From the NCBI GenBank assembly GCA_013360295.1, contig JABWCL010000004.1:62001-126000 (forward strand): DNA of 64,000 bases, in the 5' to 3' direction. This DNA is from Ignavibacteriaceae bacterium. GTDB lineage: Bacteria; Bacteroidota; Ignavibacteria; Ignavibacteriales; Ignavibacteriaceae. Shown piece by piece: positions 28,576 through 36,976 of the stretch. The position numbers and the translations under genes are program-made. Each line of letters starts with the position of its first letter. Position 1 is the stretch's first letter. The notes beneath the pieces are model-generated. The model was not told the DNA's origin, made no database searches, and was given only the letters and a program-made list of their open reading frames with translations.

Positions 28576-29790
28576 ATGGACTCGTTAAAAATTGCTTCCG
28601 CGGGTAAGAGCGGTGCTACTGTCCGCTCCGATTGCCGGATCGAAATTGAACTTACCGGTGACAAAGTCGTTAAGGTTGAGCTTGTCAGTAAAGTTGAAGC
28701 GCTCTACGGTGAAAACATCACCGCGCAGTTAAACGAACTGACTAAATTTTTCAATCTCACCGGTGCTGTCATCCGTATCGAGGATTTCGGCGCTCTTCCT
28801 TATACAATCGCCGCCAGATTTGAAGCAGCATTTAAAATCTTATTCCCCTCTGAAAAGAAGGAATTCCTTCCTGAGATGCCGGAGAAAAATAAATATTCTA
28901 CCGCAAAGGATAAAATGCGGCGGAGCAGATTGTACCTCCCGGGTAATGAACCGAAGTTCTTTGTGAATGCTGGGCTTCATAGGCCTGACGGCATTATTCT
29001 TGATCTTGAGGACAGTGTCGCTCCCGCGGAAAAATACGCGGCTGCGTTTTTAGTCAGGAATACTCTCCGGACGGTTGATTTCTATGGCGCCGAGCGAATG
29101 GTGCGTATTAACCAGCTCCCACGCGGACTTGATGATCTTGAGTTCATTGTACCACACAATATCCACGTGATCCTGATTCCGAAATGTGAATCCCCGGATG
29201 ATGTGGTTAAGGTTGAAGCGAAGGTGAATGAGATAAAAAAGAAACGCAAAGTGGAGGGGAATACTTTTTTTATGCCGATCATTGAGAGCGCGAAGGGAGT
29301 TTTAAAAGCGTACGAAATTGCTTCCGCTTCCGGAAACATTTGCTCGCTCGCAATAGGACTTGAAGACTACACTGCTGATCTCGGCACACAGCGTACTCTA
29401 GAAGGAAAAGAAAGTTTCTTCGCCAGGTCAATGGTTGTTAATGCTGCCCGCGCCGCGGGAGTTCAGCCTATTGATACCGTTTTCTCCGATGTTTCCGATA
29501 TGGAAGGCCTGACACAAAGTGTCATTGAAGCTAAATCACTCGGCTTCGAAGGGAAAGGATGCATTCATCCAAGGCAGATCGACCCGATACATAAGGCATT
29601 TGCTCCTGCACCGGAAGAAATCGAAAAAGCTAAAAAAATTGTCAACGCCTACAATGAAGCAGAACGAAGGGGCTTAGGTGTGGTTGCGCTTGGATCAAAA
29701 ATGATTGACGCCCCTGTTGTTAAAAGGGCACAGCGCACCATAAGGCTGGCTGTTCTTAATGGTTTAATGAAAGAAGAGGAAATTGCGTAA
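28576..29790 (+). CDS. citE: Citrate lyase acyl-carrier (CitD) and beta (CitE) subunits fused in one protein
   Basis: 404 residues with two parts. Residues 1-95 resemble the CitD acyl carrier: SKVEALYGENI, then a FGALPYTIAARFEAAF segment matching the CitD 'KGAL...I.AR.EAA' pattern. CitD normally carries its prosthetic group on Ser14; alignment here is uncertain, with Ser18 in VRSDC the nearest candidate. Residues 113-404 are CitE: RRSRLYLPGNEPKF, IILDLEDSVAPAEK, MVRIN, IPKCES, IIESAKG and LAIGLEDYTADLG. CitE cleaves citryl-carrier to acetyl-carrier and oxaloacetate. AAGGA precedes the ATG, and the stop overlaps the citF start. CitD and CitE are separate genes in most known citrate lyases. No citC, citX or citG is visible. 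Confidence 0.85.
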   Translation: MDSLKIASAGKSGATVRSDCRIEIELTGDKVVKVELVSKVEALYGENITAQLNELTKFFNLTGAVIRIEDFGALPYTIAARFEAAFKILFPSEKKEFLPEMPEKNKYSTAKDKMRRSRLYLPGNEPKFFVNAGLHRPDGIILDLEDSVAPAEKYAAAFLVRNTLRTVDFYGAERMVRINQLPRGLDDLEFIVPHNIHVILIPKCESPDDVVKVEAKVNEIKKKRKVEGNTFFMPIIESAKGVLKAYEIASASGNICSLAIGLEDYTADLGTQRTLEGKESFFARSMVVNAARAAGVQPIDTVFSDVSDMEGLTQSVIEAKSLGFEGKGCIHPRQIDPIHKAFAPAPEEIEKAKKIVNAYNEAERRGLGVVALGSKMIDAPVVKRAQRTIRLAVLNGLMKEEEIA

Positions 29791-31343
29791 TGAAATTAAT
29801 TATGAATGCCGCGGGAAGGATGGTTCCCGATGAAGTTAATGGGATAAAATCAGTTCCGTTCAGGGGAGTGAACGGTTACAAACCGGAAGCGAAAAAGGCT
29901 TCCCCGCCTGTCCGTTCCTGCGTTGATTATCCTATGGACGGCAATAAAGTTCTGCCGGATCTTAAAGAAGCTCTGATCAAAGCCGGCATCAAAGACGGAA
30001 TGACGATTTCGACTCATCACCACCTCCGCAATGGGGATGCTGTTACCAATCAGTTATTCGATATTATTCACGAACTCGGTATCAAGGGTATTCGCTGGTT
30101 CCCTTCAGCGTCATTCCCCTGCCACGAACATCTTATTAAATACCTTGAAGACGGAACTATCCATCATATCGAAGGAAGTATGAACGGCCCTCTGGGCAGG
30201 TTCACCTCCTATGGCAAAATGAGCGGACTCGGTGTGCTTCGCTCTCACGGCGGCAGATATCAGTCTGTGCAGGATGGTGAAGTGCATATCGATATAGCGG
30301 TCATCGCGGCACCGACCGCGGATCCCTTTGGCAACGCGAACGGAGTGAACGGTAATGCTGCCTGCGGCCCGCTCGGTTTTGCGCTCGCGGATTCCGAATA
30401 CGCGGACAGGGTAATTGTTGTTACTGATAACCTCGTCCCCTTCCCCTGCTACCCCTGGCATATCCAGGGTAACAATGTTGATTTTGTCGTAAAAGTTGAC
30501 ACACTCGGAGATGCAAGTAAGATTGTTTCAGGTACAACTGAAGTAACCAAATCGCCGGATAGGCTCCTCATCGCGGAATACGTCGCTCAATTCATTGAAG
30601 ATGCCGGATTAATGAAGGACGGCTTTTCTTTCCAGGCTGGCGCTGGCGGCACCAACCTTGCGTTTGTGCTTTATCTCAAAGAAAGAATGAAAGCCAAAAA
30701 CGTCAAAGCGAGGTTTGTCAGAGGCGGGAGCACAAAATATCTCGTTCAGCTCCTTGAAGAAGGATTAACTGATTACATTCTCGACGGACAGACATTCGAC
30801 CTCGATGGAGTCCGCAGTATGCGTGAAAATCCGAGACATATTAATACAAGCCCGTTTACAAGTTATAATTTTCACGGCAAAGGAAACTTTGCCTCGATCG
30901 TGGATGTGGCAGTATTGGGCGCAACCGAAGTGGATGTTAATTTCAACGCGAATGTAGTGAGCCATTCGGACGGTTTACTGCTGCACGGCATCGGCGGTTG
31001 GCAGAACTGCCTTTACTCTAAATGCACAGTACTCGCGATACCCTCATTCCGGGACCGTATCCCCGTAATCGTTGACGATGTAATGACATTATGCGCCCCC
31101 GGTGAACTGATAGATGTGATAATAACAGAAAGAGGAATTGCGGTAAATCCAAAACGAACTGATCTGCTGGAAGCCTTAAAAGGCAGTTCCCTCCCTGTTA
31201 AAGATATAAAAGAAATCAAAGATGAGGTTGAACAGATCTGCGGAGGGAAACCAATTCCACCTAAAAGAGATCTGACTCAGCCTGTTGCAGTCATTAAGTG
31301 GGTTGACGGAACTATTCTCGACTCAGTATTCAAAGTTCTCTAA
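29790..31343 (+). CDS. citF: Citrate lyase alpha subunit
   Basis: 517 residues, close to the usual ~510. Signature segments match CitF: LKDALIKAGIKDGMTIS-like start with STHHHLRNGD, RSHGGRYQSVQDGEVHID, DPFGNANGVNG, KVDTLGDASKIVSGTT, FQAGAGGTNLA, DGLLLHGIGGWQ and a late GIAVNPKRTDL. The alpha subunit exchanges the acyl carrier between acetyl and citryl forms, making citryl-carrier for CitE to split. The ATG overlaps the last base of the upstream stop (TAATG), indicating coupled expression. A terminator follows at 31347. Adding this to the fused CitDE gives all three lyase subunits in two genes. Confidence 0.96.
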   Translation: MKLIMNAAGRMVPDEVNGIKSVPFRGVNGYKPEAKKASPPVRSCVDYPMDGNKVLPDLKEALIKAGIKDGMTISTHHHLRNGDAVTNQLFDIIHELGIKGIRWFPSASFPCHEHLIKYLEDGTIHHIEGSMNGPLGRFTSYGKMSGLGVLRSHGGRYQSVQDGEVHIDIAVIAAPTADPFGNANGVNGNAACGPLGFALADSEYADRVIVVTDNLVPFPCYPWHIQGNNVDFVVKVDTLGDASKIVSGTTEVTKSPDRLLIAEYVAQFIEDAGLMKDGFSFQAGAGGTNLAFVLYLKERMKAKNVKARFVRGGSTKYLVQLLEEGLTDYILDGQTFDLDGVRSMRENPRHINTSPFTSYNFHGKGNFASIVDVAVLGATEVDVNFNANVVSHSDGLLLHGIGGWQNCLYSKCTVLAIPSFRDRIPVIVDDVMTLCAPGELIDVIITERGIAVNPKRTDLLEALKGSSLPVKDIKEIKDEVEQICGGKPIPPKRDLTQPVAVIKWVDGTILDSVFKVL

Positions 31344-31346
31344 AAA

Positions 31347-31390
31347 TGAAGGGCGAGTTTCCGGCCCGCCCCTCAATTTTTATTTTTTTA
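31347..31390 (+). terminator. Rho-independent terminator of the citrate operon
   Basis: TGA-A-GGGCG (31347-31355) pairs with CGCCC-C-TCA (31367-31375) with one A-C mismatch, followed by a T-rich tract (TTTTTATTTTTTTA). It ends the run of genes that started at 23283. Confidence 0.75.
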
Positions 31391-31478
31391 CTTGGGAGGA
31401 TTAACCTCCTCCCCTCTCATAAATTACTCTTAGAAAAAAAACTACCCTTTACAACAACTAATTGTCTTTCCAACCTAC

Positions 31479-33212
31479 CTACTTTATTATATGCATCATT
31501 CTCGTTAAAGTCTGCTCATCAGTCTTAAGCACATAATAATATACACCGCTTCCAAGGTTGTCTGCAGGAACAAAATCCCTGGAGTATTCACCGGCAGGCA
31601 GCTGTTCATTTACAATAATATTAACCTCCCTCCCCAGCAGATCATATACCGTAAGTGTTACTTTCGATTCAGCGATTAATGAAAAATTAATTCTTGTGGC
31701 TTTGCTGAAAGGATTGGGGTAATTATACCCGAGAGAAGTATTAATGATACTTTCGTTATAATTGATAGTAACCGGCTCGCTTAATTGTGAAGTACCGTCA
31801 AAATCATACTGACGTAAACGATACCGATAGACTCCGTTAATGCCGGGATTATCCGTAAACTCATAATTAGTCTCTGCAGTTGTTGTTCCTTGACCGTTCA
31901 CAAAACCAACAACACTATACTGCCCCTGATTATCTTCAAATGACCTTTCGATCTCAAATCCCCTGTTATTCAGTTCTGAGGCGGTACTCCAGTAAAGTCT
32001 GATCCTTTCATCACTTTGCACTGCGGAAAAATGTTTCAATTCAACAGGTAAATTTGAGAGTGGATTGTACAATAATAATCCGTTAGTATCATCCGAACCC
32101 ACGATTGAAACACTATTAAAATTTTCGAGATAGGCATCGTAAAGGATCATAAAATTATTTCCGTTATTAAAATACTGGGCTACGATAAACTGGCCATTGT
32201 TTGGATAATGCCCGCTTTTCATTATTATTGGAGTGGGACCGTTTGCAGTTACCGAGTCAATAAGCATAATGGCAGAGCCGGACATCGGCCACATAACAAA
32301 TTTAATTCTGTTAATTATTTTCAGCCTTCCGTCAAAATTATATCTGCTCCAGTTTTGCAGATCGAAAGTACTATAGAGAAGAGAGTTAATCTCATTCCCG
32401 CTGCTGTCCCCCGCCGCAAAAAAGAACCCGTCTAAAGTAGCGGCTACAGTCCGGAAAACGGAGACTTCACCGAATACCCTGGAATTCCAACTATCCCAAA
32501 ATGGTTTTACGAGAATGATACCTTTTGATTCTATACTGTCAGCGACCATCCCAACAGCACAAATATTAGCGGCACCGTCAGTTGTAATATCGTTGAGCGT
32601 TAGTCCTGCTATATGGGGTGTTGAGTATTTCCAGGTTCTTCCTTCGTCCGTTGAAGCGAGCACTCTGTCTCCTCCGGCTTTGGAAACACATACATATATT
32701 ACATCACCCGTAACCGCCATTTTTTTCATATAAGAAACTGAATCAGGCATTGTTCCGCGATAATGCCAGGAAGAGCCGAAATCGGAACTGATATAAAATG
32801 CCCCCTGGTAATCTTCTGCTCCGGTTATCCCCATACTCAACTGCATCAATCGATTATGATCCCCCGCCGCTTTAGCTTCAATGATCATCTCCTTTATATT
32901 TTTAGGACTTAGGTTCTTCGAGAACTTATTTCTTGCGCCGGAACCATAAAGCGTGTTATTATATCTTTCTATGTCGACAATTACTCGTGCTGAGTCAGGC
33001 AACAAAGCGGAATTCCAGGTAGAGCCCCAATCTGTTGTCAAATAGGCCCTCCCATTAATATCACTCCCCCAGCCCCAGCCGGTAGTACTGCTTAAGCCCG
33101 ATTGTTTATAAACGGATAAAAGGACTACACTTCCGGATGGAATATTTTGAGGTATCCACTGTGTATGTGCGTAAGTGGAAAGAAGGAGAATCAGGGTTAA
33201 TAATTTTTTCAT
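31479..33212 (-). CDS. T9SS-sorted secreted protein with BNR/Ycf48-like repeats
   Basis: The ATG at 33212 is preferred to the upstream TTG, giving 577 residues with a signal peptide ending near Ala-His-Thr-Gln. Repeated 'LYTTDWGSTW' or 'ISSDFGSSW' and 'STDEGRTWKY' motifs mark a BNR/sortilin-like beta-propeller. From about base 32060 downward comes the same Pro-Val-Glu-Leu Ig-like block seen in the first gene, then NYPNPFSKATR and the strand-rich T9SS sorting domain ending with SGVYYYVL and a basic tail. The propeller may bind or display a ligand; no catalytic residues were recognised. A plus-strand protease gene starts 257 bases away in the opposite direction. Confidence 0.85.
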   Translation of the reverse strand: MKKLLTLILLLSTYAHTQWIPQNIPSGSVVLLSVYKQSGLSSTTGWGWGSDINGRAYLTTDWGSTWNSALLPDSARVIVDIERYNNTLYGSGARNKFSKNLSPKNIKEMIIEAKAAGDHNRLMQLSMGITGAEDYQGAFYISSDFGSSWHYRGTMPDSVSYMKKMAVTGDVIYVCVSKAGGDRVLASTDEGRTWKYSTPHIAGLTLNDITTDGAANICAVGMVADSIESKGIILVKPFWDSWNSRVFGEVSVFRTVAATLDGFFFAAGDSSGNEINSLLYSTFDLQNWSRYNFDGRLKIINRIKFVMWPMSGSAIMLIDSVTANGPTPIIMKSGHYPNNGQFIVAQYFNNGNNFMILYDAYLENFNSVSIVGSDDTNGLLLYNPLSNLPVELKHFSAVQSDERIRLYWSTASELNNRGFEIERSFEDNQGQYSVVGFVNGQGTTTAETNYEFTDNPGINGVYRYRLRQYDFDGTSQLSEPVTINYNESIINTSLGYNYPNPFSKATRINFSLIAESKVTLTVYDLLGREVNIIVNEQLPAGEYSRDFVPADNLGSGVYYYVLKTDEQTLTRMMHIIK

Positions 33213-33469
33213 CGATTCTTTCGCCAAAAAAATAAGTTGGTATAGTCAAACTTTAAAATACTTACAGTCTTACTTTAAAACTAAACTTTAAATGAATTAT
33301 ATTCCAAAAATGTTAATCACACCGGCAAGTTTAAAATAGCTTTTTCGTGGTCTCGTGTAATACCGGGCGGGGAGAAATATTTGTTTGGAAAATTCACAAA
33401 AATGTAACTATCTTGATAAAATATTCTTAATTAAATACTTTATTATCTATCACTAATTGGAGTCCCCAG

Positions 33470-36400
33470 GTGAAAAAAACCTTAACTTTTTTCATACTTC
33501 TCCTTGTGTTATCGGCTGAACTGCTGGCGCAGGTAGAAGTGAGTACAAGGCTTACACGCGCCTTACAAAATGCATCTCCGCAGGAATACATACGTGCTTT
33601 CGTATTCCTCAGGGAGCAGGTTGATATCGAAGCATTGGATGCAAGACTATACAGAGAAAATGCTTCCCTTGAACGAAGAGCCTATGAAGTCATCACTGCG
33701 CTTCAGGAAAAAGCCGCTTCTACCCAGCCAGGATTACGCGCTTATTTTGATGAACAGTATGCCAACAGAAATCTGTTCAAATATGAATCCTACTGGATCG
33801 CGAATATGTTTATGATCGAAGCCAGAAAAGAAGTAATCTACAACCTGATGAGCAGTATGGAAGTCGCCCAGATGGACCTGGATGCTGAACTCCAGATAGA
33901 CCGTCCCACCGATGTCGTTCATAATGTTGAAGGCACCGAAGCTGTTGAACCCGGATTGAAAATTGTTAATGCCGATAAATTGTGGGCACTCGGAATTAAA
34001 GGCCAGGGCAGACTCGTTATGGGTATTGATACAGGAGTACAGTTAGCTCACCCCGCGCTCAGCTACAAATGGAGAGGTAACTTCGTCCCTGCAAGCCAGG
34101 CGTGGTTTGACCCGGGTGGAACCACAAGCCCTAACGACTGCGACTACCACGGAAGTCATACAATGGGTACTATGGTTGGACTCTCACCAACCACAGGCGA
34201 TACTGTCGGGGTTGCTATCGAAGCACAGTGGATTGCCGCAAAAACAATCTGTTCAAGTCCCCACACTTCAAATTCAATCGCTGCTTTTCAGTGGGCGATG
34301 AATCCTGACGGAAATGCAGGTACCATAACTGATATGCCGGACGCAATAAGCAATAGCTGGTTTGATCCTGATGTTTCAAATGAATGTGCCGGTATTTACA
34401 AAACGACACTTGACGCGCTCGAAGCAGCCGGTATTGCAGTTGTATTCTCTGCTGGAAACAACGGTCCCGGCACATCTACAATTACAAAACCAAAAAACAT
34501 TAATACTGATGAAACAAACGTTTTCTCCGTAGCCAATATCCAGGGCGCTCTTTATCTTCAGGGCAGTAATGATCCAATCGCCAGTTCCTCCAGCCGTGGT
34601 CCTTCGGTTTGCGGTGGTACAGGTTCACTCCTTATTAAACCGGAAGTCGCAGCGCCCGGAACTTCAGTCCGTTCATGCAACAGCAGCGGCGGTTACACCT
34701 CTGCGACCGGAACATCAATGGCTTCGCCGCACGTCGCGGGCGCCATTGCTCTGTTAAAGTCATTTGTCCCGACTCTTACCGGTAAGCAGATCAAGCTTGC
34801 TTTATATAATACCGCTAAAGACCTCGGCACTGCCGGAGAAGATAACAATTATGGTAAAGGTTTGATCGACGTTTACGCCGCTTACCTTACTCTCGGTCAG
34901 CCCGACACCGTAGCTCCGACGCAGATCACGGATCTCGCCGCGGGACAGCCAACTTCCAACGGACTAACGCTTACCTGGACTGTACCAAGTGACACATCCC
35001 CATCCGGAGTTACAGGTTACAATATCAGGTATTCCACTTCGCCTATGAATGACACCACTGCATTTAACAATGGTAGTCCTTTAACTTTTAACGGGCCTCC
35101 TGTACCTGCCGGCTCAACCCAGACACTGAATGTCAGTAACCTGACTCCCGGTACTCTCTATTATTTCCGTATGAAAGCCCGTGACGTATGGGGCAACTGG
35201 TCATTACTTTCAAACCAGTCACAGGGCACAACACTTGCGGCTCCCGTTATGGTCGTCACCCCTGACAGTCTAAGCCATCAGCTTCAGAGTTCCCAGGTCG
35301 TTATAGATTCGATAATGATCAGAAACCTCTCGGCCTCCGCGTCAACAATGAACTACACTGTGGAGTTGATGAATAATACATTTCCGGGTGGAATGAAAGT
35401 TTCCTTGCAGCCTGTTAAATTCGATTTAGTTGAGCCGAAAGATCCGAGCAAATCTGAATCTTACAATAATCATGGGCCCATAGGGCAAGCAATTGAGGGA
35501 CAAGGCGGTCCTGATGCATTTGGTTATAAATGGATTGATAGTGATGAGCCAACGGGCCCTCAGTATGTCTGGAATGACATTGCTTCCACAGGGGTTGAAT
35601 TGACAAACTGGATCGCAACCGGAACCTTCAACGCTAAAGATGAAGGTTATTCGGGACCTGTAAATATTGGCTTCCCTTTTAAGTTTTACGGCCAGACTAA
35701 GACACAGTTATATGTTTCAACGAACGGTGTTCTTCTGTTTGGTGTCCCCTCAGGAAATCTTTATACTAATCCGCAGATCCCAAGCACAACAACTCCTAAC
35801 GAGTTTATCGCTCCTTTCTGGGACGACCTTGATGGTGTAAGCAGCGGTAATGTTTATTACAAGCAGGAACCTGGCAAATTAACCATCCAGTTTACAAACT
35901 GGCATAAATTTAGCAACCTTGGTTCTCTTACTTTTCAGATTGTCCTGTTTGCCAACGGCAGAATTATGTTCTATTATAATAATATGAACGCAACTCTGAA
36001 CTCCGCGACAGTCGGTATTGAAAATGGCGCCGGTAATGTCGGGCTTCAAATGGCATTTAATGCCAACTTCGTGAAGAATAATTTTGCCGTAAAAATCGCT
36101 GCAGATCCTGAATGGCTTAGCACTACTCACTTCTCCGGCACGCTTGGTCAGAATGGAACCGCAGCGGTTGTGCTTGAGTTCAGAAGTGAAGACTACCCTT
36201 CCGGTCAGTATAGTATGGATGTAAAGGTATCCAGTAATGATCCCGCAACGCCGTCAAAAATCGTACCGGTTAAATTGCTTATTGAGGGAATCATCCCGGT
36301 TGAATTAACATCTTTTACTGTTAATTCTGCCCGTGACCAGGTTATGCTAAGGTGGGCTACCGCAACTGAAACAAATAACAGAGGTTTCTCAGTTGAGAGA

Positions 36401-36859
36401 AAATCCGGTGAAGGTGACTGGGCACGTATTGGATTCGTTGATGGCCGCGGAACCACCACCGAAAAATCAGAATATACTTATACCGATAAAAACCTGACGG
36501 CTGGCACATATTCCTACAGGCTGAAACAGGAAGATTTCGATGGCAAAGTTACTATTACCCGCGCCGTTGAAACTGAAGTCGGTCTGCCGGAGGAATTCGC
36601 ACTGTTCCAGAACTACCCGAACCCATTCAATCCTTCAACAATGATAAGCTATCAGCTCGTTAATGATGTGAAGGTTTCTCTGAAGGTTTATGATGTTCTC
36701 GGTAACCAGGTGGCTGAACTTGTTAACAGTCAGCAGCCTGCCGGTTATTACACGGTTGAATTTGATGCCGCGAAATTCAGCCTGTCAAGCGGTGTTTACT
36801 ATTACACCCTGACAGCTGGAAATTTCAACGCCACGAAGAAACTTGTTATTACAAAATAA
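33470..36859 (+). CDS. Subtilisin-like (S8) serine protease with T9SS sorting domain
   Basis: 1129 residues, starting with GTG at 33470, supported by GGAG (33459-33462) 7 bases before it. After a signal peptide and prodomain comes the S8 catalytic domain with the full triad: Asp187 (GIDTGVQ, codon 34028), His227 (YHGSHTMGT, codon 34148) and Ser416 (GTSMASPHVAGA, codon 34715). An FN3 domain begins about residue 480, followed by a beta-rich segment with FYGQTKTQLYVSTNG, then the shared Pro-Val-Glu-Leu Ig-like block and NYPNPFNPSTM sorting domain ending TKKLVITK. It is predicted to be secreted by T9SS and to degrade extracellular protein. A terminator follows at 36879. Confidence 0.95.
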   Translation: MKKTLTFFILLLVLSAELLAQVEVSTRLTRALQNASPQEYIRAFVFLREQVDIEALDARLYRENASLERRAYEVITALQEKAASTQPGLRAYFDEQYANRNLFKYESYWIANMFMIEARKEVIYNLMSSMEVAQMDLDAELQIDRPTDVVHNVEGTEAVEPGLKIVNADKLWALGIKGQGRLVMGIDTGVQLAHPALSYKWRGNFVPASQAWFDPGGTTSPNDCDYHGSHTMGTMVGLSPTTGDTVGVAIEAQWIAAKTICSSPHTSNSIAAFQWAMNPDGNAGTITDMPDAISNSWFDPDVSNECAGIYKTTLDALEAAGIAVVFSAGNNGPGTSTITKPKNINTDETNVFSVANIQGALYLQGSNDPIASSSSRGPSVCGGTGSLLIKPEVAAPGTSVRSCNSSGGYTSATGTSMASPHVAGAIALLKSFVPTLTGKQIKLALYNTAKDLGTAGEDNNYGKGLIDVYAAYLTLGQPDTVAPTQITDLAAGQPTSNGLTLTWTVPSDTSPSGVTGYNIRYSTSPMNDTTAFNNGSPLTFNGPPVPAGSTQTLNVSNLTPGTLYYFRMKARDVWGNWSLLSNQSQGTTLAAPVMVVTPDSLSHQLQSSQVVIDSIMIRNLSASASTMNYTVELMNNTFPGGMKVSLQPVKFDLVEPKDPSKSESYNNHGPIGQAIEGQGGPDAFGYKWIDSDEPTGPQYVWNDIASTGVELTNWIATGTFNAKDEGYSGPVNIGFPFKFYGQTKTQLYVSTNGVLLFGVPSGNLYTNPQIPSTTTPNEFIAPFWDDLDGVSSGNVYYKQEPGKLTIQFTNWHKFSNLGSLTFQIVLFANGRIMFYYNNMNATLNSATVGIENGAGNVGLQMAFNANFVKNNFAVKIAADPEWLSTTHFSGTLGQNGTAAVVLEFRSEDYPSGQYSMDVKVSSNDPATPSKIVPVKLLIEGIIPVELTSFTVNSARDQVMLRWATATETNNRGFSVERKSGEGDWARIGFVDGRGTTTEKSEYTYTDKNLTAGTYSYRLKQEDFDGKVTITRAVETEVGLPEEFALFQNYPNPFNPSTMISYQLVNDVKVSLKVYDVLGNQVAELVNSQQPAGYYTVEFDAAKFSLSSGVYYYTLTAGNFNATKKLVITK

Positions 36860-36878
36860 TAACCTCTGAACTTTTTCA

Positions 36879-36912
36879 CCTCCGGATTCTTATAGGGTCC
36901 GGAGGTTTTTTA
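36879..36912 (+). terminator. Rho-independent terminator of the S8 protease gene
   Basis: CCTCCGGA (36879-36886) and TCCGGAGG (36898-36905) form a perfect 8-base stem with an 11-base loop, followed by TTTTTTA. Confidence 0.9.
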
Positions 36913-36976
36913 TTTTAAATTCATCCGCAACAATTAGTATCGTGAACCATTCGAACCTGATATTTGTTTATCCATT

